Source of the DNA: Clostridiales bacterium
GTDB taxonomy: Bacteria > Bacillota > Clostridia > Peptostreptococcales > Acidaminobacteraceae
DNA length: 47,179 bases
Reading direction: 5' to 3'
Assembly: GCA_030446305.1 (NCBI GenBank)
Contig: JASUSA010000022.1
Coordinates: forward strand, 1 to 47,179
Shown: positions 1-9,460 of the stretch, piece after piece
Layout of the letters: each line of letters opens with the position of its first letter
How positions within the stretch are numbered: position 1 is the stretch's first letter
The notes under the pieces: model-generated
What the model was told of the DNA's origin: nothing
What the model saw: the letters and a program-made list of their open reading frames with translations, nothing else
Databases searched by the model: none
Made by a program: the position numbers and the translations under genes

Positions 1-153
1 AAACGGTTTTTGACGACAGTCAAAAATCTTACCTTTGATTTTTGCGGATGCACCAACCGCGAAAATCAGCATCAAGGAAGTTTCAGGAAAAGCGTTTTCA
101 AAGAAAATGCGGATTGAAAAACGGTTTTTGACGACAGTCAAAAATCTTACCTT
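1..153. repeat. Two 35-bp direct repeats flanking a 12-bp-stem hairpin
   Basis: An identical 35-bp sequence lies at 1-35 and 119-153, a period of 118 bp. Each copy holds a small palindrome with arms TTTTTGAC and GTCAAAAA around a 4-nt loop. Between them, 36-47 pairs with 57-68: a 12-bp stem with one G-T wobble and a 9-nt loop. The first copy starts at the window edge, so the array may continue to the left. No open reading frame covers this stretch. The stem-loop design resembles the repeat at 20720-20899 (same stem and loop lengths, similar stem core), which suggests one family of intergenic palindromic repeats. Confidence 0.8.
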
Positions 154-238
154 AAAATTAACTAAAAAACGTCTAAAGACGCTTTTATAAGGTATAATAT
201 GAGCAGAGAGGGTATTCAAATACGCAGTTTTCGGTAGA

Positions 239-281
239 AATTGCATAATTTATTGCAATTGACGACTGAAATTGGTAAAAT
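239..281 (+). promoter_or_regulatory. Probable lon promoter with an inverted repeat over the -35
   Basis: TTGCAA at 253-258 and TAAAAT at 276-281 are separated by 17 bp, and the -10 is extended by TGG just upstream. Transcription would start near 288, giving a short leader. A 7-bp inverted repeat (AATTGCA at 239-245, TGCAATT at 254-260) overlaps the -35 and could be an operator. No CIRCE or direct-repeat CtsR site is visible. Another TATAAT lies at 193-198 but has no good -35. Confidence 0.45.
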
Positions 282-314
282 ATCTGAACATAACCAGTAG
301 AAAGAGGTGAAAAC

Positions 315-2693
315 ATGGATAATGAAACTAAAATTGTCAATATGCCCTTGATTCCACTAAGGGGTTTGTCCGTTTTTCCGTATATGGTACTTCATTTTGA
401 TGTCGGCAGAAAGAAGTCGATCAAAGCACTAGAAGCTGCGATGGCGAAGGATCAGAAGATTTTTTTAACGTCACAGTTTGATATAGATATTGATTCGCCG
501 GGAATCAATGACTTTTACAAAGTGGGAACCGTTTGTAAAATTAAGCAGATGCTAAAACTGCCGGGAGATGCCATTCGCGTACTCGTGGAAGGGATTCAGC
601 GGGCAGAAGTTGACGAGATCATCGAAGAACTTCCGTATTTTCGCGTAAATGTCAAAACGTATTTTGACAGTGTTGAGGTGGATAAGGAAACGCAGGCGCT
701 TATGCGTTCATGTGTATCATCCTTTGAACGTTATATCTCTGTCAGCAACCGCGTCAGTCCTGATGTCGTCCTGTCTGTTTCATCTATTGATGAACCCGGA
801 AGACTTGCTGATATTATTGCGGCGCAGATTACACTTAAAACGGAACAAAAACAGGCGCTTATTGACGCCATTGACATTAAATTGCGTTTAGAACGGCTTT
901 ACGGCCTGCTCTTAACAGAAATCGAAATTCTTCAAGTTGAAAAGGATATCAACGATAAAGTTAAGAGTCAAATTAACAAATCTCAAAAAGAATACTACCT
1001 TCGCGAGCAAATTAAAGCTATTCGTGATGAACTGGGCGAAGAAGATGCACAGGACGATGAAATTGAAGAAATGCGTAAGCGTTTAAAACGGCATCGCCTC
1101 GGCAAAAAAATTGAAAAGAAGATTACCGGTGAAATTGATCGCTATTCCAGATTATCGCCGTCTTCAGCAGAGAGCGGCGTCATTCGGAATTATGTCAACT
1201 GGATTTTGGACTTGCCATGGCGAAAAGAGACAAAAGATGAAATTGATCTCGTCAAAGCGCAGACAATCTTGGATGATGAACACTTTGGACTTGAAAGCGT
1301 TAAAGAGAGAGTCGTTGAATACTTAGCGGTTCGCGACCTCACCAAGAGCATGAAGGGGCCGATTATTTGCCTCGTAGGGCCTCCGGGTGTCGGTAAGACG
1401 TCTATTGCAAAATCCATTGCCAAGAGTCTTAACCGTGAATTTGTGCGGATGTCTTTAGGCGGCGTCAGAGATGAAGCGGAAATCCGCGGACATCGTCGGA
1501 CTTATATTGGGGCAATCCCAGGCCGTATCATTAATGGCATTAAAGAAGCCGGCACGAAAAATCCGGTTTTCCTGTTTGATGAAATTGACAAGCTCTCCAG
1601 TGATTTTAGAGGCGATCCTGCATCGGCACTTTTGGAAGTGCTCGATCCGGAGCAAAATAAAGAATTTACGGATCACTATCTCGAAGTGCCGTTTGACCTT
1701 TCAAAAGTCATGTTTATCACAACGGCCAATTCGCTGAATACCATTCCGAGACCGCTTTTGGACAGAATGGAAGTTATTCAGGTCTCCGGTTATACGGAAT
1801 ATGAAAAGCTTAATATTGCGAAGAAGTATCTGGTGACAAAGAAGATGGAAGAGCATGGTCTCAAAAAAGTCAATCTTTCCATCTCCGATGATGCCATTCT
1901 CGAAGTGATTCGCCAGTATACCCGCGAATCCGGCGTCCGGGAACTGGAACGCAAAGTGGCAGATGTCTGCCGTAAAGCAGCAGTTCGCATTGTAAAGGGC
2001 GAAGTGAAAAGTGTCCGCGTCACGGATAAAAACATTGATAAGTATCTGGGGAAAACAAAGTACCATTATGATCTCATTGCTGAAAATGATCAAGTGGGCA
2101 TTGTAACCGGTCTGGCTTGGACGGCAGTTGGCGGTGATACGCTCTCCATTGAAGTCAACACCATGAAGGGTAAAGGCAAACTGCAATTGACAGGGCAATT
2201 GGGTGATGTTATGAAAGAATCGGCGCAGGCTGGACTTTCATTTATTCGAACCGTTGCATCGGAATATGGCATTGCCGATGATTTTTATGAGACCATGGAC
2301 ATTCATGTGCATATTCCAGAGGGCGCCATTCCAAAAGATGGACCTTCTGCAGGGATTACCATGGCGACGGCGCTCATTTCGGCACTGTCTGAAATTCCAG
2401 TTAACCGCTATGTCGCCATGACAGGAGAAATTACACTTCGCGGCCGCGTCCTGCCAATTGGCGGCTTTAAAGAAAAATCGCTGGCAGCCAAACGCGCCGG
2501 TATTAAGAAAATCCTTTTCCCATATGAAAATATAAAAGACCTTGATGATATACCTGAAAGCGTTAAAGAAGAAATTGAATTCGTTCCTGTGAAATCAATG
2601 GAAGAAGTATTGGCGCATGCGCTGGTCAAGTCAAAAAAGACAGCTGTTAAGAAGACAGCAAAGGGTGCTAAAGGGGAAAACCATGAAAATTAA
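315..2693 (+). CDS. lon: ATP-dependent protease Lon (LonA type)
   Basis: Lon is a cytosolic, homo-hexameric ATP-dependent serine protease that unfolds and degrades misfolded and regulatory proteins. At 792 aa it has the normal LonA length. An N-terminal substrate-binding domain fills about residues 8-200, followed by a helical linker. The AAA+ module carries Walker A GPPGVGKT at 355-362 and Walker B FLFDE ending at D422-E423. The protease domain has the Ser in PKDGPSAG (S678) and the Lys in GGFKEK (K721), the Lon Ser-Lys dyad with the usual 43-residue spacing. The C-terminus is a Lys-rich tail. AAAGAGGTG precedes the ATG. It overlaps ysxC by 11 nt; the lon-ysxC pair is conserved in Firmicutes. 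Confidence 0.98.
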   Translation: MDNETKIVNMPLIPLRGLSVFPYMVLHFDVGRKKSIKALEAAMAKDQKIFLTSQFDIDIDSPGINDFYKVGTVCKIKQMLKLPGDAIRVLVEGIQRAEVDEIIEELPYFRVNVKTYFDSVEVDKETQALMRSCVSSFERYISVSNRVSPDVVLSVSSIDEPGRLADIIAAQITLKTEQKQALIDAIDIKLRLERLYGLLLTEIEILQVEKDINDKVKSQINKSQKEYYLREQIKAIRDELGEEDAQDDEIEEMRKRLKRHRLGKKIEKKITGEIDRYSRLSPSSAESGVIRNYVNWILDLPWRKETKDEIDLVKAQTILDDEHFGLESVKERVVEYLAVRDLTKSMKGPIICLVGPPGVGKTSIAKSIAKSLNREFVRMSLGGVRDEAEIRGHRRTYIGAIPGRIINGIKEAGTKNPVFLFDEIDKLSSDFRGDPASALLEVLDPEQNKEFTDHYLEVPFDLSKVMFITTANSLNTIPRPLLDRMEVIQVSGYTEYEKLNIAKKYLVTKKMEEHGLKKVNLSISDDAILEVIRQYTRESGVRELERKVADVCRKAAVRIVKGEVKSVRVTDKNIDKYLGKTKYHYDLIAENDQVGIVTGLAWTAVGGDTLSIEVNTMKGKGKLQLTGQLGDVMKESAQAGLSFIRTVASEYGIADDFYETMDIHVHIPEGAIPKDGPSAGITMATALISALSEIPVNRYVAMTGEITLRGRVLPIGGFKEKSLAAKRAGIKKILFPYENIKDLDDIPESVKEEIEFVPVKSMEEVLAHALVKSKKTAVKKTAKGAKGENHEN

Positions 2694-3315
2694 AAAGAGT
2701 GCATTTGTTATCAGTGCCGTTTCACCGGCGCAGTATCCGCAGGATGCACTGCCGGAAATTGCATTTGCCGGGCGTTCTAATGTTGGCAAATCGTCGCTGA
2801 TCAACATGCTCCTCAATCGAAGGGGGCTGGCAAAGACCAGTTCGACACCCGGTAAGACACAGACAGTAAATTTCTACGATATTGATGAAATTTTTCGTTT
2901 CGTCGATTTACCGGGCTATGGTTTTGCCAAAGTGTCCAAGGCGCAAAAGGCATCTTGGGGGAAAGTCATTGAAACTTACCTTAAATCCAGAGAAAACCTC
3001 TTGGAAGTGATGCAGCTGGTCGATATACGTCATAAACCCTCGCAAGAGGATAAGCAGATGTACGCTTGGATTAAGTCCTTTGGCTTCAATGGCATTGTCG
3101 TTGCAACAAAAGCGGATAAACTGAGCCGAAATCAGATTGCACAGCAGAAAAAAGTGATTCGCAAAGAACTCGATATGGCACCGGATGCCATTCTCCTTTG
3201 TATTTCCAGCAGTGAGCGCACGGGGAAATATGAAGTGTGGGATTTGTTTAATGCGCTTTTCGAAGCCAACAATCTGGACATTCACGTCGAGCGGCAAAAT
3301 GATGCTGATAGTTAA
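2683..3315 (+). CDS. ysxC: Ribosome-biogenesis GTPase YsxC/EngB
   Basis: A TRAFAC-class GTPase of the EngB/YihA/YsxC family, which acts in late assembly of the 50S ribosomal subunit. The 210-aa length is typical. G1 is GRSNVGKS at residues 30-37, G3 is DLPGYG and G4 is TKADK; the STPGKTQ switch I region is also present. The open frame extends upstream inside lon, but the ATG at 2683 follows AAAGGGGAAAA and gives the family N-terminus. The 11-nt overlap with lon suggests translational coupling. A weak hairpin (3330-3352) follows, without a T-run. Confidence 0.96.
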   Translation: MKIKKSAFVISAVSPAQYPQDALPEIAFAGRSNVGKSSLINMLLNRRGLAKTSSTPGKTQTVNFYDIDEIFRFVDLPGYGFAKVSKAQKASWGKVIETYLKSRENLLEVMQLVDIRHKPSQEDKQMYAWIKSFGFNGIVVATKADKLSRNQIAQQKKVIRKELDMAPDAILLCISSSERTGKYEVWDLFNALFEANNLDIHVERQNDADS

Positions 3316-3424
3316 TGCATAGCGATAATGGCGCGTGTGGCATTAACGCGCCTGAAAAATCGTTCAATACGTCTGAATTACTTGCGTTACAGCAAGGTGA
3401 GAATAAACTTTTAAGGAGATTTCT

Positions 3425-3946
3425 ATGAGCCAAAATCCTATCGTGACCTTGACCACGGACGCTGATCAGGTCATCAAACTTGAACTATATCCTGAAATTG
3501 CCCCTAACACTGTCAACAACTTTATTAGCCTTGTTCAAAAGGGTTATTACGACGGTCTAATTTTTCACCGCGTCATCAGAGGCTTTATGATTCAAGGCGG
3601 CTGCCCAAATGGTACGGGCATGGGTGGGCCAGGTTATGGTATCAAAGGCGAATTTTTAATGAATGGCGTACAAAATAACCTGAAACACGACGCGGGTGTT
3701 ATCTCAATGGCAAGAGCACAAAATCCAAACAGCGCGGGCAGTCAGTTTTTCATTATGCATCAAAATTCACCGCACTTGGACGGTCAGTATGCAGGTTTTG
3801 GCCGTGTTATTGAGGGTCAAGATATCGTCAATGCCATTGCAGAAACCAAAACAGATTATTCCGATCGCCCGGCAACACCGCAAGTTATCAAATCAATGAC
3901 GGTTGAAACATTTGGTGTTGAATACCCAGAACCTGAAAAAATGTAA
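3425..3946 (+). CDS. Cyclophilin-type peptidyl-prolyl cis-trans isomerase
   Basis: A single-domain cyclophilin of 173 aa that should catalyse cis-trans isomerisation of Xaa-Pro bonds and help protein folding. Family hallmarks are visible: FHRVIRGFMIQGG with the catalytic Arg, SAGSQFFIM, and HLDGQYAGFGRV. No signal peptide is present, so it is probably cytoplasmic. A strong AAGGAGAT lies just ahead of the ATG. A strong bidirectional terminator follows, and the next gene runs the other way, so this ends the lon-side transcription unit. Confidence 0.96.
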   Translation: MSQNPIVTLTTDADQVIKLELYPEIAPNTVNNFISLVQKGYYDGLIFHRVIRGFMIQGGCPNGTGMGGPGYGIKGEFLMNGVQNNLKHDAGVISMARAQNPNSAGSQFFIMHQNSPHLDGQYAGFGRVIEGQDIVNAIAETKTDYSDRPATPQVIKSMTVETFGVEYPEPEKM

Positions 3947-4025
3947 AATCATATCAAATTGAATAGAGGATGCTTAATGTATACAGTGCTGGTTTGTATC
4001 AGAGCCAATTGTATCGTTAGACATG

Positions 4026-4074
4026 AAAAAGAGCACATGCAGATCTAAATCGTTAGATGCACAGTGCTCTTTTT
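4026..4074. terminator. Bidirectional terminator between the cyclophilin and aldolase genes
   Basis: AAAAAGAGCAC at 4026-4036 pairs perfectly with 4064-4074, giving a stem with A and T runs on both sides that works for both convergent genes. A second stem (ATCTAA/TTAGAT around ATCG) sits inside the loop. Confidence 0.9.
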
Positions 4075-4103
4075 GTGGCTATTAACATAGCCCATTTTGC
4101 GTT

Positions 4104-5042
4104 TTATAACTTGCCGTCTGACCCCAAGACCACGAGTATTTTGTGTTTAACCATGTCGTAAATTGCTTCTCTAGCAGGCGCCAAGTATTTTCGAGGATCG
4201 AAATTGCTTGGATCAGAAACAAATTGTTTACGAATGGTGCCAGTCATGGCAAGTCTTAAGTCAGAGTCAATATTGATTTTACACACGCCGTATTGAGCCG
4301 CTTCTCTGAGCATTGGTTCAGGACAGCCTTTGGCATCTTTTAGTTCGCCGCCGTAGGCATTGCACATTTCGACGAATTCCGGAATAACCGATGACGCACC
4401 ATGAAGGACGAGCGGATAATTCGGCAAAAGGTTCGAAATGACTTTAAGGCGTTCGATGTCGATTTTCGGATCGGAATCAGCTGCAAATTTATAAGCGCCG
4501 TGGCTTGTGCCAATGGCAATCGCAAGTGAATCGCACCCAGTGCGCTTTACAAAATCAACTGCTTGGTCAGGATCTGTATAAGTGGCATCTTCCTTTTTCA
4601 CTTTGACAGCGTCTTCAACACCGGCAAGGCGTCCGAGTTCGGCTTCGACGACGACACCGCGTTCATGCGCGTATGCGACGACCTTTTGTGTCAGTGCGAT
4701 ATTTTCTTCATAAGGCAGGTGAGAACCGTCAACCATGACGGAAGTAAACCCGTCATCAATGCAGGCTTTACAGATTTCAAAATCTTCACCGTGATCGAGA
4801 TGAAGGGCGATGTCTAATTCGGGGTGCTCCAGCAAAGCTGCCTCTACCAGTTTTTTCAGGTAAATTGGGTTGGCGTATTTGCGTGCGCCGGCAGATACCT
4901 GTAAGATCAGCGGCGATTTTGTTTCAGCTGCCGCTTTGACGATCCCCTGAATAATTTCCATGTTGTTGACGTTAAAGGCGCCAACGGCATAGCCGCCTTC
5001 ATAAGCTTTTTTGAACATTTCGGTCGTTGTTACTAATGGCAC
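4104..5042 (-). CDS. fba: Class II fructose-1,6-bisphosphate aldolase
   Basis: A zinc-dependent class II aldolase, which interconverts fructose 1,6-bisphosphate with glyceraldehyde 3-phosphate and dihydroxyacetone phosphate in glycolysis and gluconeogenesis. Seen: GAFNVNN near the N-terminus, HLDHGED with metal/active-site His and Asp, DGSHLPYEEN, EAELGRLAG, GTSHGAYKF with a zinc His, and LHGASSV. I chose the GTG at 5042 because AAGGAG sits 8 nt ahead of it; a GTG at 5051 lies inside that ribosome binding site. This start gives the N-terminus M-PLVTT and 312 aa, slightly longer than the roughly 285 aa Bacillus enzyme. It stands alone, divergent from the methyltransferase gene. Confidence 0.96.
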   Translation of the reverse strand: MPLVTTTEMFKKAYEGGYAVGAFNVNNMEIIQGIVKAAAETKSPLILQVSAGARKYANPIYLKKLVEAALLEHPELDIALHLDHGEDFEICKACIDDGFTSVMVDGSHLPYEENIALTQKVVAYAHERGVVVEAELGRLAGVEDAVKVKKEDATYTDPDQAVDFVKRTGCDSLAIAIGTSHGAYKFAADSDPKIDIERLKVISNLLPNYPLVLHGASSVIPEFVEMCNAYGGELKDAKGCPEPMLREAAQYGVCKINIDSDLRLAMTGTIRKQFVSDPSNFDPRKYLAPAREAIYDMVKHKILVVLGSDGKL

Positions 5043-5122
5043 TGTAATCACTCCTTTGTCATTAATGGATTAAGTGCAAATCTTGGTTGCAAAATACATA
5101 ACAATTACATGCTACATATGAT

Positions 5123-5128
5123 ATTATA
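5123..5128 (-). promoter_or_regulatory. Probable -10 of fba
   Basis: TATAAT on the - strand, 81 bp upstream of the chosen fba start. The -35 at 17-bp spacing (TGGCAA) is weak. Confidence 0.4.
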
Positions 5129-5230
5129 AAGCAAGTAATAGCAATTTGCCAGACAAAATGGCACGAACCACGCACTTATCGACTCTATACCCTAAATTTA
5201 CTTTGCCATGCATGAAATACGGAGGCATCA

Positions 5231-6628
5231 TTGAATTTACCAGAAGCTTTTATCAGACGGCTAGAGGCTCAGAGGCCGAATGATTACGGCGCATTGATTG
5301 ACAGTTTTGAAGGTGAAACATTTCAAGGACTCAGGGTCAATACGCTTAAAATAGATGTTCATACTTTTCTTGATTTATTTCCATATCCGCTGATCCCCGT
5401 TCCGTGGACGACTGATGGATTTTACTATCGATCAGAAGACCCTGTTACCAAGCATCCCTATTATCACGCGGGTCTGTATTATATTCAAGAGCCTTCAGCC
5501 ATGGCGCCGATTGGCACGCTTGAGCTTGGGGCCGGTCAATCTTGCCTTGATCTATGTGCGGCACCGGGTGGGAAAAGTCTGCAAATGGCTACGGGGATAC
5601 ATGACGAAGGATTTTTGGTGACCAACGATATCAGCGATAAACGCGTTAAGGCGATCGTTCGCAATGTCGAACGGTTTGGACTTCGCAATGTTATTGTGCT
5701 CAATGAGACGCCTGAGCGCATTGCATCATGCTTCGGACCTATTTTTGATCATGTACTGGTGGACGCGCCCTGTTCCGGAGAAGGGATGTTTCGCAAAGAT
5801 CCTAAGGCTGTCAGTGCATGGGCTGTTTATGAAAATGATCGCTGTCAGACCATGCAGGCAGGCATTCTGAAAAACATGAAGGTGCTGGTTAAAGCAGGCG
5901 GACGTTTGACGTACTCAACCTGCACGTTTGCGCCTCAGGAAAACGAAGGCCAAATGACTGATTTCTTAGCGTTGAATCCGGATTTTGAAAAGGTGACGGT
6001 GGATTCGAAATTGGCGTCAACGGGGATTGAGGTCGATGATTTTCAAATGCGCCTCCTGCCGCATCTAATTGATGGGGAAGGCCATTATATTGCGAGACTG
6101 GTACGGAATAGCAACACGCCGGATGGCAGTTGCAATGAGAGCATGATCAATCGTAGAAGCGGACGATATCAAGACAAGGTAAAATCGAGTCAGCAAAGCA
6201 GTTTTGCCGTTGCCGATGCGCCTCCGGAACCAGTTGCCGCTTTTATGAAAACACATTTAACAACGCCTTTGACGGGACGGTTTAAAACTGTCAAAGAACG
6301 CGTTTACTTATTGCCGGTGTATGACTATCTTATAGATGGCCTTAAAGTGGCGCGGGAAGGCGTGTACTTGGGGGATATCAAAGGGACGCGATTTACGCCT
6401 TCACAGGCGCTGGCGCTATACCTCAAGGCATCCCAATTTATTCAAAAAATCGAATTGCCATCGAACGGCACAGCGATTCTTAAATATTTAAAATGTGAAA
6501 CGCTCCATGTCGAGCACGAAGGCAAAGGCCTGCATCTGGTAACGACAGACGGGTATCCGGTTGGCTTCTGTAAATTAGACCGTGGGGTGCTGAAAAATCT
6601 TTATCCGGCATCTTGGCGTATGTTTTAA
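5231..6628 (+). CDS. RsmF-type rRNA m5C methyltransferase
   Basis: A NOL1/NOP2/Sun-family, SAM-dependent RNA (cytosine-5) methyltransferase of 465 aa. The catalytic core carries DLCAAPGGKS (SAM motif I), DAPCSGEGMFRK (motif IV, catalytic-pair Cys) and TYSTCTFAPQENEG (motif VI, nucleophilic Cys). The C-terminal part, with GVYLGDIKG, resembles the RsmF-specific RNA-binding extension rather than RsmB, which carries an N-terminal NusB-like domain. The likely target is 16S rRNA, but the exact position cannot be read from the sequence. Translation starts at a TTG with GGAGG 5 nt ahead. A pseudouridine synthase follows 19 nt later, probably in the same operon. Confidence 0.9.
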   Translation: MNLPEAFIRRLEAQRPNDYGALIDSFEGETFQGLRVNTLKIDVHTFLDLFPYPLIPVPWTTDGFYYRSEDPVTKHPYYHAGLYYIQEPSAMAPIGTLELGAGQSCLDLCAAPGGKSLQMATGIHDEGFLVTNDISDKRVKAIVRNVERFGLRNVIVLNETPERIASCFGPIFDHVLVDAPCSGEGMFRKDPKAVSAWAVYENDRCQTMQAGILKNMKVLVKAGGRLTYSTCTFAPQENEGQMTDFLALNPDFEKVTVDSKLASTGIEVDDFQMRLLPHLIDGEGHYIARLVRNSNTPDGSCNESMINRRSGRYQDKVKSSQQSSFAVADAPPEPVAAFMKTHLTTPLTGRFKTVKERVYLLPVYDYLIDGLKVAREGVYLGDIKGTRFTPSQALALYLKASQFIQKIELPSNGTAILKYLKCETLHVEHEGKGLHLVTTDGYPVGFCKLDRGVLKNLYPASWRMF

Positions 6629-6647
6629 GTGAGAGGAGATGGCGCAT

Positions 6648-7373
6648 ATGGGTGAAAAGATGCGTTTAGATAAATATCTTTCCAATATGGGAAAGGGCAG
6701 CCGCAGTGAACTTAGAGTGATTATGAAACGCGGGGTTGTTACTGTAAACGGCAAAATCGTAAAAGACGGCGCTGTCAAAGTGGATATAATCAAAGACAGC
6801 GTTGCATTTGAAGGGATTGAAGTACCGTATATCCCGTTTGTCTATCTGATGCTGAACAAGCCTCAGGGGGTTATTTCGGCGACTGAGGATGCAAAGCTTC
6901 CCGTTGTCATTGACCTCGTTCCCGAACCATTTCGACATTATGATGTCTTTCCGGTTGGCAGGCTGGATATAGACACGGAGGGACTGCTGCTGCTCACCAA
7001 TGATGGTGCACTGGCACATCGGCTCTTGTCGCCGAAGCATCATGTGCCGAAACAGTATTTTGCGAAGCTGGCATCTCCCACAGCACCGGAAGCGATTAAA
7101 GCTTTTGAAGCGGGGATTACATTAGAGGACGGTTATGTGTGCATGCCTGCAATGCTGCAGACGACTTCAACGCCCGATGAAGTGCTGCTGACGATTTACG
7201 AAGGAAAATTTCATCAAGTTAAGCGCATGTTTGAAGCGCTTGGCAATAAAGTCATCTATCTTAAACGCATGCGGATGGGCGGGTTACAGCTTGACGAGTC
7301 GTTGAAACTTGGCGAGATGCGACTGCTGACAGCGGAAGAGCTTGAACTTATCGAAAACGGCGAGGCACAATAA
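6648..7373 (+). CDS. RsuA-family rRNA pseudouridine synthase
   Basis: A 241-aa enzyme that converts a uridine in ribosomal RNA to pseudouridine. An N-terminal S4 RNA-binding domain (MRLDKYLSN) precedes the catalytic domain with GRLDIDTEGLLLLTNDG, whose first Asp is the nucleophile, and EGKFHQVKRMFEALG near the end. By length and motifs it fits the RsuA (16S U516) branch, but RluB/E/F cannot be excluded. The ATG at 6648 is preferred over the upstream ATG at 6639 because AGAGGAG ends directly before 6639 and lies 9 nt from 6648. It follows the RsmF-type gene at close range, making an rRNA-modification pair. Confidence 0.93.
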   Translation: MGEKMRLDKYLSNMGKGSRSELRVIMKRGVVTVNGKIVKDGAVKVDIIKDSVAFEGIEVPYIPFVYLMLNKPQGVISATEDAKLPVVIDLVPEPFRHYDVFPVGRLDIDTEGLLLLTNDGALAHRLLSPKHHVPKQYFAKLASPTAPEAIKAFEAGITLEDGYVCMPAMLQTTSTPDEVLLTIYEGKFHQVKRMFEALGNKVIYLKRMRMGGLQLDESLKLGEMRLLTAEELELIENGEAQ

Positions 7374-7409
7374 GCGCCCGCGAGCTTATGACTGACAGGA
7401 GGCGAGATT

Positions 7410-7655
7410 ATGAACGTAAAGCTTACGATTGTGAACAGCTGTTGCAGAAGTGGTTATCATAAAACGGGTGAGACTTACATTGTCGGCGACATTTGTCCGC
7501 CAATTTGCCACGAGCTGTGGCATGTCGCCTACCCGAATATCCTTGTGCTTCAAAATGGGGGAACCCTTGACAGCGGCTGTGAAAAATTGAGAAAATTCGA
7601 AGTGAAATGTCCTGACGAGGGGCGCGTGACATTATGTGGTGAGGTGATCGCGTAA
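7410..7655 (+). CDS. TIGR04076 family protein
   Basis: A small 81-aa protein that matches my memory of the TIGR04076 family, a group of unknown function common in anaerobes. It has a CC pair near residues 11-12 in a CRSGYHKTGE context, PPICHELWH in the middle, a Cys near residue 58, CPD, and another Cys near the end. The conserved Cys and His residues suggest metal binding or redox chemistry, but that is inference. GGAGGCGA precedes the ATG. It is close behind the pseudouridine synthase gene and ahead of a terminator. Confidence 0.8.
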   Translation: MNVKLTIVNSCCRSGYHKTGETYIVGDICPPICHELWHVAYPNILVLQNGGTLDSGCEKLRKFEVKCPDEGRVTLCGEVIA

Positions 7656-7722
7656 TGCTATGATGTATGTGGCGAAAGAATCCATAAAAGGTTATACGCT
7701 AAAATCATATAATAGACATAAA

Positions 7723-7750
7723 AAAACCAGTTTCGTTAAAAACTGGTTTT
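7723..7750. terminator. Bidirectional terminator
   Basis: AAAACCAGTTT at 7723-7733 pairs perfectly with 7740-7750 around a 6-nt loop; A and T runs lie on both sides. It separates the convergent TIGR04076 and membrane-protein genes. Confidence 0.88.
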
Positions 7751-7835
7751 ACCACGTCAGATTATAAACTGAATTGATCTCGTTTAATGATGCAATAAAC
7801 AGCGATCGGCATTTGGACTATCCCGAGTAAAGGCA

Positions 7836-8393
7836 TTATCGCCCTTGTCCGGTCAGGACATTGATGATCGTGTCCAAATCATCACTTTTGGAAAGTTTGA
7901 AATCACCGGCGAAGAGTTTTCGGTCGAGGTCACGTTCAACGAGTCTGGCGACAAACGTATTGGCGCTGTCGACATAGCCCTGTGTGGCGAGGTCTTCGCC
8001 GATGCTGTAGCCCGATGCGCCGGACGGTACGACAAAAGTCTCGTAGGTTGCGGAAGTCGGTGCCGAAGTGTCCGGAGGTGTTGCAGTATCCGGTGGCGTG
8101 CTGGCATTGTCCTCGCCGGTTGGTTCTGTCGGCGTGGTGTCGTCTGTATGATCGCTGTTTTCGTCATCCGTTCCCTGATTATCACCAAGGTTGGTATTTG
8201 GAATAATTTCGATGACTTTTTCATCCTCAGAGGGTGTTTCCGTTTCAGCGCTTGAAGGCAGAAATGCCTCTAGATCAAAGCTGAGCGTGTCGGATATTTT
8301 CCAAGAGACAGAAAAGAAAATAATGGCAATAATAAGCAGTGATACGACGATATCGCTAATATCATATAAAAAGTCCTTAAGACGTTCAAGCAT
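7836..8393 (-). CDS. Membrane-anchored protein with an MltG N-terminal-like domain
   Basis: A 185-aa protein. One transmembrane helix at about residues 12-32 (VVSLLIIAIIFFSV) follows a short cytoplasmic start. Residues about 50-115 are an acidic Thr/Pro/Asp-rich linker. The C-terminal about 65 residues (FVVPSGASGYSIGED, then FAGDFKLSKSDDLD) look like the LysM-like N-terminal domain of the endolytic transglycosylase MltG/YceG. The MltG catalytic domain is absent, so it should bind or sense the cell wall rather than cut it; this is inference. The ATG at 8393 is chosen because GGAGGT lies 4 nt ahead; an earlier in-frame ATG has no such site. It is divergent from the GNAT gene. Confidence 0.7.
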   Translation of the reverse strand: MLERLKDFLYDISDIVVSLLIIAIIFFSVSWKISDTLSFDLEAFLPSSAETETPSEDEKVIEIIPNTNLGDNQGTDDENSDHTDDTTPTEPTGEDNASTPPDTATPPDTSAPTSATYETFVVPSGASGYSIGEDLATQGYVDSANTFVARLVERDLDRKLFAGDFKLSKSDDLDTIINVLTGQGR

Positions 8394-8525
8394 GTTGACC
8401 TCCAAAAATACCGGCATCTAGCACTGATGCTATTAATAAGGATATCATAAAATCGATAATTCATAAAGCAATGTTCTTTTCAAATAGATTACTTTCGTGT
8501 TACAATTTTTTAAGGAGGTGGCATA

Positions 8526-9356
8526 TTGTTTGGAAAACTGGAAGCCTCAGATTTGGCGAAAATTAAAGCGTATATGGCGGAAAATGAAGATGAAGCCATA
8601 TATTTGGCATATCCGGTCGCTCAGTTTGAGCAGGGAAAGCTTCAAGGCGTACTCTACGGTTATATAAGTGAACAGTCATTGGTGGGACTGTTTTATTTTT
8701 CGAATAAACGATCATTAATCATGCATTATTCAGATCCTGTCGTTCTGGGAAATTTAAATTTGTTAAAGGCATTTAAGCACCATGCGCCAAAATACGTAAA
8801 AGGCGAAGCCAAGCAAATGAAGGGTTTTTATAACATCATTTGCAGAACGGTTGAAAATGTTCAGGAATCAAAGAGTCTGCTAATGATCTATCGTCAGCAG
8901 GCAATGCAAACAACTGCGACCTGTGCCTATGCAGTGGCAACGGCGAATACTGCAGAAACACAGCAGCTCATTCAAGACCTCAAGTTTTTTTTACGCGTTG
9001 AACAGTATTTTGGACGCAATGTCAAATCCATTCAGGATATTCAAAAGAGTGTCGAAAATTATTTAGCCGAAAATCAGTTTTGCCTGATCCACGATGGTGA
9101 GAAACTCATTGCCCAGGGACTCATAGAAGAGGAAACGGAACAGTTGGGGATTATCGGTGGCATTTATGTTGAGCCTGCTTATAGAAGACGCCAGATTGGC
9201 CGTTTTATTTCTGAAACGCTGACAAAACGGCTGCTTGATAATGGCAAACGCCCTCATTTGTTTGTTTTGGAGAAGAATGCGCCAGCGATTGCCCTCTATC
9301 ATCTGATTGGCTATGAAGATGCAACCGCTTTCAGTATATTTACCATTGATTACTGA
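8526..9356 (+). CDS. GNAT family N-acetyltransferase
   Basis: A 276-aa protein. The C-terminal about 130 residues form a GNAT domain: the acetyl-CoA loop RRRQIGRF follows GGIYVEPAY, and FVLEKNAPAIALYHLIGYE is the usual closing motif. The N-terminal about 140 residues are unlike any domain I recognise; such two-part GNAT proteins are often grouped as predicted acetyltransferases (COG3393-like). The substrate is unknown. Translation starts at TTG with GGAGGTG 5 nt ahead. It sits 104 nt upstream of a pseudouridine synthase gene. Confidence 0.85.
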   Translation: MFGKLEASDLAKIKAYMAENEDEAIYLAYPVAQFEQGKLQGVLYGYISEQSLVGLFYFSNKRSLIMHYSDPVVLGNLNLLKAFKHHAPKYVKGEAKQMKGFYNIICRTVENVQESKSLLMIYRQQAMQTTATCAYAVATANTAETQQLIQDLKFFLRVEQYFGRNVKSIQDIQKSVENYLAENQFCLIHDGEKLIAQGLIEEETEQLGIIGGIYVEPAYRRRQIGRFISETLTKRLLDNGKRPHLFVLEKNAPAIALYHLIGYEDATAFSIFTIDY

Positions 9357-9460
9357 TTGCGGTAAGACCGCGGATTCAGCAGCCGAACACAATAAAAACC
9401 TAAAGCAAACGCCGTATTTTGTTCAAAAAATGCGGACAAGCTGGATTAAAAGGATAACCT

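Noticed and set aside
1..153. CtsR operator for lon
   Set aside because: The TTTTTGAC/GTCAAAAA pieces are inverted, whereas CtsR sites are direct heptad repeats, and the site lies far from the promoter.
1701..2198. 165-aa open frame on the - strand inside lon
   Set aside because: Shadow of lon in another frame; no recognisable domain, and the lon frame is a complete, conserved protein.
3330..3352. Terminator after ysxC
   Set aside because: A 7-bp G-C hairpin is present but no T-run follows; it may be only a structured spacer.
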